A stretch of 64,000 nucleotides of DNA from JASHPR01 sp963739645 (lineage in GTDB: Bacteria > Actinomycetota > Actinomycetes > Streptosporangiales > Streptosporangiaceae). The notes under the pieces were generated by a model. That model made no database searches, had not been told where the DNA came from, and was given only the letters and a program-made list of their open reading frames with translations. How positions within the stretch are numbered: the first letter of the stretch is position 1; every line of letters starts with the position of its first letter. Positions 1-8,364 of the stretch are shown here, one piece after another. The position numbers and the translations under genes were made by a program. The stretch spans positions 124,001 through 188,000 of the forward strand of contig CAVUBM010000015.1 of NCBI GenBank assembly GCA_963739645.1. Direction: 5' to 3'.

Positions 1-26
1 CGCACCGTGTCCTCGTCGAGGGGCAT
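1..26 (-). CDS. Start of an unidentified gene, cut by the window edge
   Basis: On the minus strand an ATG at 26-24 preceded by a GAGGAG-type ribosome binding site opens a frame that reads MPLDEDTV before the window ends. It starts only 9 bases after the stop of the PEBP-like gene, so the two are probably cotranscribed. Too little is present to name a family. Confidence 0.45.
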
Positions 27-35
27 CGGCTCTCC

Positions 36-572
36 TCAGTGGCCGTAAACGGGAATGATCAGCGCCCGGGCGATCGTGTGGAACCGGAGGTTGAACCCCG
101 CGACCGCGGGGGAGACGTCGGAATCGACGCCCAGCTTGTCGGTGTCGAGGGCGTACACCGTGAACACGTACCGGTGCGGCGGGTCGCCCGCGGGCGGCGC
201 GGCGCCGCCGAAGTCCTTGGTGCCGTAGTCGTTCCGCACCGAGAACGCGCCGGCGGGCAGGCCGTCTCCGTCGCTGCCGCCCGCGCCCGCAGGCAGTTCG
301 GTGACGGAGGCCGGGATGTCGAGAACCAGCCAGTGCCAGAAGCCGGAGCCGGTCGGGGCGTCCGGGTCGTAGCAGGTGACGGCGAAGCCCTGGGTCTCCG
401 GCGGGAACCCGGACCAGCGCAGCTGCGGTGAGATGTTCTGCCCCGTCATCCCGAACCCGCTGTAGACCTGTTTGTCGCCCATGGGCTGGCCGTCGCTGAC
501 GTCATCGCTCTCCACCGTGAACGACGGCACCTGGGGCATGAAGTCGAACGGCAACGGCGCACGGTCGGTCAT
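36..572 (-). CDS. YbhB/YbcL family Raf kinase inhibitor-like protein (PEBP fold)
   Basis: The 178-residue product has the bacterial PEBP layout: an N-terminal 'SPQLRWSGFPPETQGFAVTC' stretch, then 'DPDAPTGSGFWHW' (the anion-binding DPDxP and GxxxHW motifs), a glycine-rich loop, 'YGGAAPP..PHRYVFTVYALD' type signature (here DFGGAAPPAGDPPHRY) and a C-terminal helix. Family members bind small anionic or phosphorylated ligands; the physiological role in actinomycetes is not settled. The ATG at 572 is chosen because AAGGAGGAG lies just upstream; an upstream extension of the frame has no family similarity. Length is typical. Confidence 0.9.
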   Translation of the reverse strand: MTDRAPLPFDFMPQVPSFTVESDDVSDGQPMGDKQVYSGFGMTGQNISPQLRWSGFPPETQGFAVTCYDPDAPTGSGFWHWLVLDIPASVTELPAGAGGSDGDGLPAGAFSVRNDYGTKDFGGAAPPAGDPPHRYVFTVYALDTDKLGVDSDVSPAVAGFNLRFHTIARALIIPVYGH

Positions 573-783
573 GGTCTCCTCCTTATGGCTGGGTTGCTGG
601 GGCGGCGTGGCGATGCCAACGCTATCTCGCGGGCGACCGCGCGGTGGCGCCGGGCCGTGACCGGCATCCCGGCACGGAAGGTCACCGGAGCAGTCCGGTC
701 CATGCCGCATCGGGTGCGAATTGGGTCTACGGTTATTGATCGGCGGGGGGTCGGCGTGCCAGGAGAAGGGGTCGAGGGCAGGC

Positions 784-2043
784 GTGAGCATGGCGCGCTG
801 GTCATCGGTGTGGACGCGGCGTGGACTACTGGCCGTCGTGCTGATCGGGGCGGCCATCATCCCCGGCTACGCCAACGACTCGGCGACCGAGCACTGCGCC
901 GGCTCGCGCTGCGAGACCACAGGGACGATCCGCTGGGTCCAGCCGCTCACCGGGTACTGGAACGCTGAGGGCGGAGTCGCCGGCACGGTGCTGGCGCAGG
1001 GCGAGGCCTATGTGGCGGCGGGCCCCCAGGTGGCCGTGACGGGCTACGGAATGAACGTCTACTCCTTTGACGCCAGGGCCGGAACCCCGCTCTGGGCCAC
1101 GACTCTCACCGGGTTCCCTGATGGAGCAGCGATCGTGTCGGTGCGGTCGTGGCCGCAGGTGGTGACCGTAGGGGTGGCCCTTCCTGACGCCAGAACCGGC
1201 GGGACCGCGCGGGCCGAGGTGGTCCTCGGCGCCCGGAGCGGCCAGCAGATCCGGGCCTATCCTGCGGCCCTCTACGGCGGCGCGGTCGCCGCGGACGCCG
1301 CGCACACCGTGATAGTGGGCAACAGGTCCGTCACGAGCTACAGGAACGCGACCGGCCGACGGGCCTGGAGCCGGCCGACCGGGGCGGCGCCGCAGGCCTG
1401 GCGGGTGGACGGTCGCAGCCTGTACGTCACGGTGTCCGCGGCCGGCTACCTGGGCAGCGCACCGGTGACCGCAGTGCGCAGAATCAACCTGGTGACCGGC
1501 ACCGAACGGGTGATCAGGCCCGCAGGCGGCTCCTTTGCCGGCACGTTCAGCGCCGCGTTCGATGGCATGCTGCTCTTCGCCGGGTCGGCCGACCTCAGCG
1601 CCTACCGCGCCACCACCGGGCAGCTGGTCTGGCAGCGGGCCGGCGTGGTGCCCCAAAGCGAGGACGTGACCCGGCAGACGCTGTACGTCACCAGCGGCAA
1701 TGGCCTGACGGGCCTCGACCCCGGCACCGGGGCACCGATAAGACGGTCGGCGGTTCCGGCGTCATCCGGCCTGTACGGCGTCAGGGACGGCGTGGCGCTC
1801 GGCCTTGACCAGGGGGCGCTGGGCGACGCGTGGGGGTACGCCGTGGCGCAGCGGCGGGTGGTCTGGACCACGCCGCCGGTGCCGTGGCCGCACTACTTCG
1901 ACGACCTCTCCGGCCTGGGCGGGAGCACCGACCCGGTCAACGGCACCGTGCTGCTGGCGGCGTGCGCCCTGCTGGGCGGTCCCGCGGCCGGCGGCGCCGG
2001 GCACGTGTGCCTGCGGCCCGAACTCGTGGCGATCAGCAGCTGA
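784..2043 (+). CDS. Exported PQQ-like (BamB-type) beta-propeller protein
   Basis: The 419-residue protein begins with a short basic segment and one hydrophobic stretch (about residues 11-26, LLAVVLIGAAIIPGYA), a signal peptide or anchor. The rest is built of repeats of the type 'SFDARAGTPLWATTL', 'YRNATGRRAWSRPTG', 'AYRATTGQLVWQRAG' and 'GLDPGTGAPIRRSAV', the WD-like blades of the PQQ/BamB propeller. No dehydrogenase catalytic residues are recognisable, so a scaffold or sensor role outside the membrane is more likely than an enzyme. A Cys pair near residues 37 and 42 may form a disulfide. GTG 784 has GAGGG five bases upstream; ATG 790 is an alternative. It is divergent from the PEBP gene. Confidence 0.8.
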   Translation: MSMARWSSVWTRRGLLAVVLIGAAIIPGYANDSATEHCAGSRCETTGTIRWVQPLTGYWNAEGGVAGTVLAQGEAYVAAGPQVAVTGYGMNVYSFDARAGTPLWATTLTGFPDGAAIVSVRSWPQVVTVGVALPDARTGGTARAEVVLGARSGQQIRAYPAALYGGAVAADAAHTVIVGNRSVTSYRNATGRRAWSRPTGAAPQAWRVDGRSLYVTVSAAGYLGSAPVTAVRRINLVTGTERVIRPAGGSFAGTFSAAFDGMLLFAGSADLSAYRATTGQLVWQRAGVVPQSEDVTRQTLYVTSGNGLTGLDPGTGAPIRRSAVPASSGLYGVRDGVALGLDQGALGDAWGYAVAQRRVVWTTPPVPWPHYFDDLSGLGGSTDPVNGTVLLAACALLGGPAAGGAGHVCLRPELVAISS

Positions 2044-2074
2044 CCCGGACGGCCGCCGGGCCCAGTCGGGTCGG

Positions 2075-2488
2075 CTAGCGGCCGAGGATGGCCGGATTCG
2101 CGACCACCGGCTCGCACAGCCGGGAGCGGGCGCTGGAGTGGGTGGTGTCCTGCGTGCGCATGGCAACCGCGCAGCGGCTCGTGTTGGGGAACGACCCGCC
2201 GACCAGGACCGCCGTGGCCACGATGGCCAGCGCCACCGGGAAGAACAGGGCCGCGCGCAGCTTGGCCCGGCACGGCGCCCCGAACCACCGGCCGAACGCG
2301 GCGATCCGGAACCAGACCCGGGCCAGGATGATGGCCACCCGGGCGCGGATCTCCTCCACCCGGGGCATCTCCTCGTCGCGGTTCAGCCGGGTGAAGATGG
2401 AAAAGAGCGCAGCGAGGCGCGGATCGGAGCCCAGCAGGGCGTGCTCGATCCTCTCCAGGATTCTGCGCTGGCTGGCGGGAAGGCCCAT
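2075..2488 (-). CDS. DUF3040 small membrane protein
   Basis: The product (137 aa) starts MGLPASQRRILERIEHALLG, the hallmark of the actinobacterial DUF3040 family, followed by an amphipathic 'SDPRLAALFSIFTRLNRDEEMP' stretch. One clear transmembrane segment (LFFPVALAIVATAVLVGG) follows in the second half. The C-terminal tail has two cysteines of unknown meaning. ATG 2488 is preferred because CGGAGGT sits just upstream. Function of the family is unknown; it is convergent with the propeller gene, 31 bases away. Confidence 0.8.
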   Translation of the reverse strand: MGLPASQRRILERIEHALLGSDPRLAALFSIFTRLNRDEEMPRVEEIRARVAIILARVWFRIAAFGRWFGAPCRAKLRAALFFPVALAIVATAVLVGGSFPNTSRCAVAMRTQDTTHSSARSRLCEPVVANPAILGR

Positions 2489-2690
2489 CGAGACCTCCGG
2501 TCTGGCCTGTGTGTTCCCCAGCCACAACCTAGCAGGACCGCCGGGGCACTCGGCGCCGGGTCAGCCAAGCCCCGGGCGACCGTGACATTTGTCATGGGAA
2601 TATCGGTACACCGCGCACAGGACCGCGCCTGCCGCCGGATCTACCGTGAGGGTGGAACTCCATTCAGGACGGATTCAGGAGCGCGGCCAC

Positions 2691-3197
2691 ATGCAAGTGC
2701 TTGATCTTCTTCTGGGCATTCTCGTCCTCGTCTACATCGTCGTCCGGCAGGTGCGGGCCCGCCCGGTGCGCTCGTTCAACCCCCGCGTGCCGCTGATCCT
2801 CGGGGTTATCGGCGTGGTGGAGCTCGTGTCGTTCCTTAAGGCGGATCACGACAAGGTCGCGGTCGTGGCCAGCCTGGCCGGCAGCCTGGTGCTCGCGGCC
2901 GTGCTGGGTGCGGTCCGGGCCGGGACGGTGCGCATCTGGTCCGACGGGGGCGCGGCCTGGTCGCGGGGAACGTGGATTACCGCCGCGCTGTGGGTGGTGT
3001 CGCTGGCCGTGCACCTGGGCTATGACTATGTGCTGACCGGCAAGGACGAGCGCGGCCTGGGCAGCGCCAGCATCCTGCTGTACCTGGCGGTGACGTTCGC
3101 AGTGCAGCGCCTGATCGTCAGCTACCGCGCCCAGCGGCTCGGCCTGGCGACCGGGCCGGGACGGGCCTCAGGGGCGGGCGCCGAGCCGCTGGCCTGA
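2691..3197 (+). CDS. Multi-pass membrane protein of unknown function (DUF1453-like)
   Basis: A 168-residue protein with an N-terminal hydrophobic helix (LDLLLGILVLVYIVV) followed by 'RQVRARPVRSFNPRVPLILGVIGVVEL', then three further hydrophobic segments, giving about five membrane passes. The R-x-[VL]-R-x2-R cluster after the first helix resembles the DUF1453/CcdC-like family, but I cannot separate it from unrelated small membrane proteins. ATG 2691 is preceded by AGGAG at 2677-2681. No obvious functional partner is adjacent. Confidence 0.65.
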   Translation: MQVLDLLLGILVLVYIVVRQVRARPVRSFNPRVPLILGVIGVVELVSFLKADHDKVAVVASLAGSLVLAAVLGAVRAGTVRIWSDGGAAWSRGTWITAALWVVSLAVHLGYDYVLTGKDERGLGSASILLYLAVTFAVQRLIVSYRAQRLGLATGPGRASGAGAEPLA

Positions 3198-3205
3198 CCG
3201 CCGCG

Positions 3206-3802
3206 CTACGCCGCTCCGGCCCGGCGCGCGCGGTACGCCGCGACGTGCAGCCGGTTGCCGCAGGTGCGGCTGTCGCAGTAGCGGCGCGACCGGTTGCGGG
3301 ACAGGTCCACGAACATGTTGCGGCAGGGCGCCGCGGCACAACTGCGCATCCGCTCGCTCTCGCCGGCCACCACGAGCTCGGCCAGGCCCATGGCGAGGTG
3401 GGCGGCGATCCGGTCGGCGAGCGGCGCGGCCGGGCGGGACACGTGGATGTGCGGCCCCCGGCCGTCGTGCGCGACGATCTGCGGGGTCGCGCCGGTCTGC
3501 GCCAGCAGCACGTTCAGCATCTCGATGGCAGCGCCCTCGCCGCCTGACGCGCAGGCCTCCGCGACGGCGTCCAGCCGGGCCCGGTGCGCGCGCAGCCGCG
3601 GCACGTCCCTGTCCCCGGCGGGGATGCCGTGGAAGCCGTAGCGATCACCGATCTCCTGCACGTCAGCCACGGTTTGCAGACCCTCGCCGGCCGCGTCGCG
3701 GCCGGTGTTGATCAGCTCGGCGCATGCCACGAGAGCCTCGGTCAGGTCAGGACCAAAACCGCTTTGACTCCTGTCTGGCCGCTCCCCTAGGGTGGACATC
3801 AT
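3206..3802 (-). CDS. CGNR zinc-finger (ABATE domain) transcriptional regulator
   Basis: The C-terminus carries a full CGNR zinc finger: 'RMRSCAAAPCRNMFVDLSRN' followed by 'RRYCDSRTCGNRLHVAAYRAR', with four metal-ligand cysteines and the CGNR signature. The N-terminal two thirds fit the ABATE stress-sensor domain ('ACAELINTGRD...'). Such proteins are presumed DNA-binding regulators. The start is uncertain: ATG 3802 or 3799 have no ribosome binding site, and an internal GTG near 'LVACAEL' would fit the usual domain start. The 5' end overlaps the start of the divergent DMT transporter gene, so the regulator probably controls it; that is inference. Confidence 0.8.
   Translation of the reverse strand: MMSTLGERPDRSQSGFGPDLTEALVACAELINTGRDAAGEGLQTVADVQEIGDRYGFHGIPAGDRDVPRLRAHRARLDAVAEACASGGEGAAIEMLNVLLAQTGATPQIVAHDGRGPHIHVSRPAAPLADRIAAHLAMGLAELVVAGESERMRSCAAAPCRNMFVDLSRNRSRRYCDSRTCGNRLHVAAYRARRAGAA
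3764..3793 (+). promoter_or_regulatory. Promoter of the DMT transporter gene, predicted leaderless
   Basis: TTGACT (3764-3769), an 18-base spacer and TAGGGT (3788-3793) form a good actinobacterial sigma-A-like promoter. The -10 box ends 7 bases before ATG 3801, which would place the transcript start at or next to the start codon. The promoter lies inside the 5' part of the oppositely oriented CGNR gene. Confidence 0.6.
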
Positions 3803-4826
3803 GTCAGCACCATACGCGGAGACGGTCCTTACCGGCAACGGAGATGCTGACCAGGCCAGGCCGGCTGGCGGCCGCCGGCCCCTCGGGCTCGCGATTCTCG
3901 GCGCGGCCTCCATTTCCGCGTCGGCCGTGCTGGTCAAGCTGGCCGGCGTCGGCGCCGCCACCACCGGGTTCTACCGCTGCTTGCTCGCGCTGCCCGTGCT
4001 CGTCCTGCTGGCCGTGCTCGAGCAGCGGCGCTACGGGGTCCGCAGGCCGCCCGCCCGCATCGGGGCCTTCGTGGCCGGCCTGTTCCTGGCCGTGGACCTG
4101 GTGCTGTGGAACCACGCCATCGCCGAGGTCGGGGCCGGGATCGCCACGGTGCTGGGGAACCTGCAGATCCTGTTCGTCGCCTTCGCCGCCTGGGCGCTGT
4201 TCCGGGAACGCCCGGAACGCAGGTTTCTGGTCTTCCTTCCCGTGGTGATGGCGGGCGTGGTGATGGTGTCCGGCCTGGCCGGCGGCGCCACCGCCGGGAT
4301 CCACCCGCTGGCCGGGATCGGGTTCGGCGTAGGCACCTCGGTCGCTTATGCGATATTCCTGCTCATCATGCGCCGGACATCGACGGGCACACGGCACGCC
4401 GCGGGCCCGCTGGCCGAGGCCACGGCCGGCGCCGCCATCGGCTCGCTGCTGCTCGGCGTGGCGTTCGGCGGGTTCCAGCTGCACATCCCGTGGCCGTCTT
4501 TCGGCTGGCTGCTGCTGCTCTCGCTGACCAGCCAGACCATCGGGTGGCTGCTGATCACCTCGTCGTTGCCCCGGCTGCCCGCGGCCATCTCCTCGCTGAC
4601 CCTGCTGCTGCAGCCCGCCGCGTCCATGCTGCTGGCCTTCCTCGTGCTCAACGAGCGGCCCGGCCTGATCCAGATCGTCGGAGCCGTGGTGGTCTGCCTT
4701 GGCGTGCTGGCCGCGTGCTGGCAAGCCCAGCCGCAGCAGGACTTTCCCGCCGACCCGCCCGGCGGCCAGATGCAGCGCGCGTTCTGGCGCCGGCTGACCC
4801 CGGCGACCGAAGGCCAGCGCTGCTGA
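3801..4826 (+). CDS. EamA/DMT-superfamily membrane transporter
   Basis: 341 residues with ten hydrophobic segments arranged as two EamA repeats; the first starts around 'LGLAILGAASISASAVLVKLAG' and the second around 'AGIHPLAGIGFGVGTSVAYA'. Each repeat ends with the typical 'E-R' motif (LFRERPERR; LVLNERPGL). DMT proteins of this type export amino acids, nucleosides or other metabolites; the substrate cannot be read from sequence. The hydrophilic N-terminal 30 residues are not conserved. ATG 3801 is favoured over GTG 3792 by the leaderless promoter spacing. A convergent aminotransferase gene ends 6 bases after its stop. Confidence 0.85.
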   Translation: MSAPYAETVLTGNGDADQARPAGGRRPLGLAILGAASISASAVLVKLAGVGAATTGFYRCLLALPVLVLLAVLEQRRYGVRRPPARIGAFVAGLFLAVDLVLWNHAIAEVGAGIATVLGNLQILFVAFAAWALFRERPERRFLVFLPVVMAGVVMVSGLAGGATAGIHPLAGIGFGVGTSVAYAIFLLIMRRTSTGTRHAAGPLAEATAGAAIGSLLLGVAFGGFQLHIPWPSFGWLLLLSLTSQTIGWLLITSSLPRLPAAISSLTLLLQPAASMLLAFLVLNERPGLIQIVGAVVVCLGVLAACWQAQPQQDFPADPPGGQMQRAFWRRLTPATEGQRC

Positions 4827-4832
4827 GTCCCG

Positions 4833-6041
4833 CTACTGGTGGTAGTCCTGCAGGAAGCGGGCCAGCCGGCCGATCGCGTCATCGAGCACATCGACCGCGG
4901 CCAGGAACACCAGACGCAGGTGGTCGGCGCTGGGCAGGTTGAACCCGGTGCCGTGGGAGAGCAGCAGGTGCTCCCGCTCCAGCAAGTCGATCACCATGCG
5001 CTCGTCGTCCGCGATCTTATGGACGTCCGGGTCCAGGCGGGGGAACAGGTACAGCGCGCCCTCGGGCTTGACGCAGTCCACCCCGGGGATCTCGTTAATC
5101 TTCTGCCAGGCGCGGTCACGCTGCTCGCGCAGCCGGCCGCCCGGCCGCAGCAGCTCGCCGATGCTGTCCCGGCCGCCGAGGGCGGGCGCGATCGCGTACT
5201 GCGCCGGCACGTTCGGGCACAGCCGCATGTTCGCCAGCAGCTCCAGGCCCTCGAGGTACTCGGCCGCGTCGCGGCGTGGTCCGGAGACCACCAGCCATCC
5301 GGAGCGGAAGCCGGCCAGCCGGTAGGTCTTCGAGAGGCCGCCGAGGGTCAGCACCAGGAGATCGGGGGCCAGCGCGGCCGCGCACTCGTGCACGGCGTCC
5401 TCGTAGAGGATCTGGTCGTAGATCTCGTCGGTGAGCACGAGCAGCCCAGCTCGGCGGGCCAGGTCAAGCAGCCCGAGCAGGGTCCCGCGGGAGTACACCG
5501 CGCCGGTCGGGTTGTTCGGGTTGATGAGCACCAGGGCGCGGGTCCGCGGGGTTATCTGGTCGGCCACATGCTCGAGGTCGGGCGCCCAGCCCTCCTGCTC
5601 CGCGCAGCGGTAGTGCACCGCCCGGCCGCCGCAGAGCCCGACCGCGCCGGTCCACAGCGGGTAGTCGGGGCTGGGAATCAGGACCTCGTCGCCCTCGTTC
5701 AGCAGGCCCTGCAGCGCCATCACGATCAGCTCGGAAACGCCGTTGCCCAGGAACACGTCGTCCGGGCCGACGTCCGTGACGCCCTTGCGCAGGAAAGACT
5801 CCGCGACCGCCAGCCGGGCCGGGTAGATGCCCCGGGCGTCGCTGTAGCCCTGGGCGTCGCCGATACGGCCGATGACGTCGGCGACCACGGGGTCGGGCGC
5901 GAACAGGCCGAACGGCGCGGGGTTGCCCAGATTCAGCTTGAGTATCTGGTGTCCCTCGGCCTCGAGCTGCCGCGCGCGGCGCAGCACCGGCCCCCGGATG
6001 TCATAGCGGACGTCTCGAAGCCTGCTGGCCTGCGACACCAT
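4833..6041 (-). CDS. PLP-dependent class I/II aminotransferase (AlaA-like)
   Basis: A 402-residue fold-type I aminotransferase. Visible landmarks are 'LNLGNPAPFGL' near the N-terminus, 'GNGVSELIVMALQGLLNEGDEVLIPSPDYPLW', 'NPNNPTGAVYS', 'TDEIYDQILYE' and the pyridoxal-lysine region 'LGGLSKTYRLAGFRSGW', with a terminal arginine region 'LSHGTGFN'. This combination matches alanine-forming aminotransferases (glutamate-pyruvate type) close to E. coli AlaA; the substrate is assigned by family only. ATG 6041 has GGGAG upstream; an extension to an upstream ATG lacks conserved residues. Confidence 0.9.
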   Translation of the reverse strand: MVSQASRLRDVRYDIRGPVLRRARQLEAEGHQILKLNLGNPAPFGLFAPDPVVADVIGRIGDAQGYSDARGIYPARLAVAESFLRKGVTDVGPDDVFLGNGVSELIVMALQGLLNEGDEVLIPSPDYPLWTGAVGLCGGRAVHYRCAEQEGWAPDLEHVADQITPRTRALVLINPNNPTGAVYSRGTLLGLLDLARRAGLLVLTDEIYDQILYEDAVHECAAALAPDLLVLTLGGLSKTYRLAGFRSGWLVVSGPRRDAAEYLEGLELLANMRLCPNVPAQYAIAPALGGRDSIGELLRPGGRLREQRDRAWQKINEIPGVDCVKPEGALYLFPRLDPDVHKIADDERMVIDLLEREHLLLSHGTGFNLPSADHLRLVFLAAVDVLDDAIGRLARFLQDYHQ

Positions 6042-6145
6042 CGCCCGTTCCGCTCCCTTCCTGAGCCAGACCATTGGTCAACAGCGCTCGTTGACGCTAT
6101 CGCATCGGGACGTGTGGCCGTTGCTTACAGGCCGTGACCCGGCCA

Positions 6146-7399
6146 TCAGCTGGCGCCACGGGCCTCGGCCAGCCGCCGGGCCAGGTAACGGCGCTCGGTG
6201 TCGGAGGCTGGCCAGGTCGAGGGCCTGCTGGTACGCGACCGCGGCGTCGGCGTCGCGGTGCAGACGGCGCAGCAGGTCGGCGCGGGTGGCAGGCAGCAGG
6301 TGATAGCCGGCCAGCGCTCCGGCGGCTTCCAGCCGCGTCCACCAGCGCCAGCCCGGCGTCCGGGCCATCGGCCATGGCCACGGCCACGGCCCGGTTCAGC
6401 TCGACCACCGGCGACGGCACCAGCCGGGCCAGCTCGCCGTAGAGCGCGGCGATCTCGACCCAGTCGGTCTCGGCCGCGGTCGCTGCCGTGGCGTGGCAGG
6501 CCGCGATGGCCGCCTGCACCTGGTAAGGCCCGGGGCGCCCGCGGCGCAGGGCCGTCTCGAGCACCCCCACGCCTTCGTCGATCTCGCTCGCGTCCCACCG
6601 CCCGCGGTCCTGGTGCTCCAGCGTGACCAGGTCGCCGCGCGTCGTCGGTCCGGGTGCCGCGCCGGGAATGATGCAGCAACATGAGCGCGAGCAGTGCCCT
6701 CGGGCTCGGGCTCGCCGGGCATCAGCCGGACCAGGAGCCGCGCCAGGCGGATGGCCTCGGCGCACAGGTTCTGCCGCACCAGGTCGGCCCCGGCGGTGGC
6801 CGCGTAGCCCTCGTTGAACAGCAGGTACAGCACGGCCAGCACCCCGGACGCACGTTCGGGCAGCAGCTGCGGGGGCGGCACCCGGTACGGAATGCCCGCG
6901 TTGCGGATCTTGGTCTTGGCCCGGACCAGGCGCTTGGCCATGGTCGGCTCCGTGACCAGGCAGGCCCGGGCGATCTCGCGGTGGTCAGGCCGGCCAGCGG
7001 TGCGCAGGGTCAGCGCGACCCTGGCCTCCATGGCCAGCGCCGGGTGACAGCAGGTGAAGATCAGGCGCAGCCGGTCGTCGCCGATGCCGCTCGTCGTCCT
7101 CGGCGTCGCCCGACTCGGCCAGGCGCGTGATCACCATTGCCTCCTGCACCTTGACGGCCTCGTTCGCCCGGCGGCGCAGCCGGTCCAGGGCCCGGTTGCG
7201 TGCCGTCGTGGTCAGCCACGCGCCGGGGCGGCGCGGGACGCCGTCGCGCGGCCAGCGCACCAGCGCCTGCGCGAAGGCGTCCTGCGCGCATTCCTCGGCC
7301 AGGTCCCAGTCGCCGGTCATCCGGATGAGGAAGGCCACGATGCGGCCCCACTCCTCGCGGAAGGCACTCGGCGACGGCGGCCTCGACGTCCGCGGTCAC
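6146..7399 (-). pseudogene. ECF42-type RNA polymerase sigma factor, multiply frameshifted
   Basis: Read through successive frames the product is a sigma-70 ECF protein with a C-terminal TPR-like extension (DUF6596): region 2 'WDLAEECAQDAFAQALVRWP', 'RRPGAWLTTTARNRALDRLRR', region 4 'HREIARACLVTEPTMAKRLV' and then 'LYLLFNEGYAA', 'NRAVAVAMADGP' and 'RRYLARRLAEARGAS'. About six frame changes are needed, each consistent with one extra base (for example an extra T between GAG and GCC near 7365). The start is GTG 7399, overlapping the stop of the upstream DGPF gene by GTGA. ECF42 factors are normally paired with DGPF proteins, as here. Either a decayed gene or sequence error. Confidence 0.8.
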
Positions 7400-7749
7400 T
7401 CCGGCCAGAACGGCCTCACCTCGATCGAGCCGAACTTGGCCACGGGATGCCGGGCGGCCATCGCGATGGCCTCGTCGAGATCCGCGCACTCGAGGATGTC
7501 GTAGCCGGCGATCACCTCTTTGGTCTCGGCGAACGGCCCGTCGCCGAGCAGCGTCTCGCCGTCGCGTACCCGCACCGTCCTGGCCTCGCTCGGGGGCAGG
7601 AGCTGGCTGCCGTCCAGCCGCATGTCGCGGACCGCATCGAGCCAGACGTTGATCGGGCTGTCCGGCGCGGACTCGTCCGGGGCGGCCCCGGCGGCGGGCG
7701 GGGCTTCGACACGGGACGCGTCAACGCAGACCAAGAGCATGTACTTCAT
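7396..7749 (-). CDS. YciI/DGPF-domain protein, partner of the adjacent ECF42 sigma gene
   Basis: 117 residues beginning MKYMLLVCVDA and containing the family signature 'VRDGETLLGDGPFAETKEVIAGYDILECADLDEAIAMAARHP' and ending 'GSIEVRPFWPE'. The DGPF motif names the family, which is linked in actinobacteria and others to ECF42 sigma factors; the biochemical function is not established. It is intact although the sigma gene it overlaps by 4 bases is broken. The start has GGGAGAAC upstream. Confidence 0.88.
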   Translation of the reverse strand: MKYMLLVCVDASRVEAPPAAGAAPDESAPDSPINVWLDAVRDMRLDGSQLLPPSEARTVRVRDGETLLGDGPFAETKEVIAGYDILECADLDEAIAMAARHPVAKFGSIEVRPFWPE

Positions 7750-7917
7750 GGTGTTCTCCCCTCATCGTGGCCGCGGCGGCGCTGGCGCCCGGTTTGGGCA
7801 AGCTACCACCGCGCCGATCTGCGATCCCCGGGCCTCGCGGCCCGGTGCTCACATCACATCGACGATCGGGGAACCCCGGGATGGACACGGCCGCCGGACG
7901 CGGGCACCGCAGCCTGC

Positions 7918-7961
7918 TTGACATGTCAGTACCGTAGGAGCCTATAGTGCTAGGACCCTAG
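7918..7961 (+). promoter_or_regulatory. Promoter and paired palindromic operators of the GntR-ABC operon
   Basis: TTGACA (7918-7923) and TATAGT (7943-7948) with a 19-base spacer form a strong promoter. Two inverted repeats flank or overlap the -10 box: TAGGAGCCTA at 7935-7944 and CTAGGACCCTAG at 7950-7961. Their shared TAGG/CCTA half-sites suggest binding of the YtrA-type GntR protein encoded 15 bases downstream and so autorepression. The promoter is read directly; the regulator assignment is inferred. Confidence 0.6.
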
Positions 7962-7976
7962 ATAAAGTGAGGTACT

Positions 7977-8363
7977 GTGATCGAGTTCCACCTGGACAGC
8001 CGCTCCGGCGTCGCGCCGTACCTGCAGCTGGTCCAGCAGGTGCGCCAGGCGCTGCGGCTGGGGCTGCTGCGCGAGGGCGACCAGCTGCCCACGGTCAAGG
8101 ACGTGGTGGCGCGGCTGGCGATCAACCCGAACACGGTGCTCAAGGCCTACCGGGAGCTCGAGCACGAGGGCCTGGCCGCGGCCCGCCCGGGCGTCGGCAC
8201 GTTCGTGACCGGGACGCTCGACGGCGGCTCGCTCGCCGCGCACGGACCGCTGCGCCGCGACCTGCAGCGCTGGCTCGCCAAGGCCCGCCGGGCCGGGCTG
8301 GACGACGAGAGCATCGAGGCCCTCTTCCGAGCACGTTTCGGTCCGCCGCCGAGGAGGACATAG
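7977..8363 (+). CDS. YtrA-subfamily GntR transcriptional regulator
   Basis: 128 residues: an N-terminal winged helix 'SGVAPYLQLVQQVRQALRLG', 'GDQLPTVKDVVARLAINPNTVLKAYRELEHEGL' and 'GVGTFV', followed by only about 50 residues. The short C-terminus is characteristic of YtrA-type GntR proteins, which repress adjacent ABC transporter operons, often in response to cell-wall or antibiotic stress. GTG 7977 has GAGG upstream. The stop is followed directly by the ABC ATPase gene (ATG 8365), and paired palindromes lie in its promoter. Confidence 0.9.
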   Translation: MIEFHLDSRSGVAPYLQLVQQVRQALRLGLLREGDQLPTVKDVVARLAINPNTVLKAYRELEHEGLAAARPGVGTFVTGTLDGGSLAAHGPLRRDLQRWLAKARRAGLDDESIEALFRARFGPPPRRT

Positions 8364-8364
8364 C

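Noticed and set aside
3804..4724. Long open frame antisense to the DMT transporter, and many similar antisense frames across the window
   Set aside because: They mirror real genes, are Arg/Gly/Ala/Pro-rich or His/Gln-rich without family motifs, and arise from the strong third-position GC bias.
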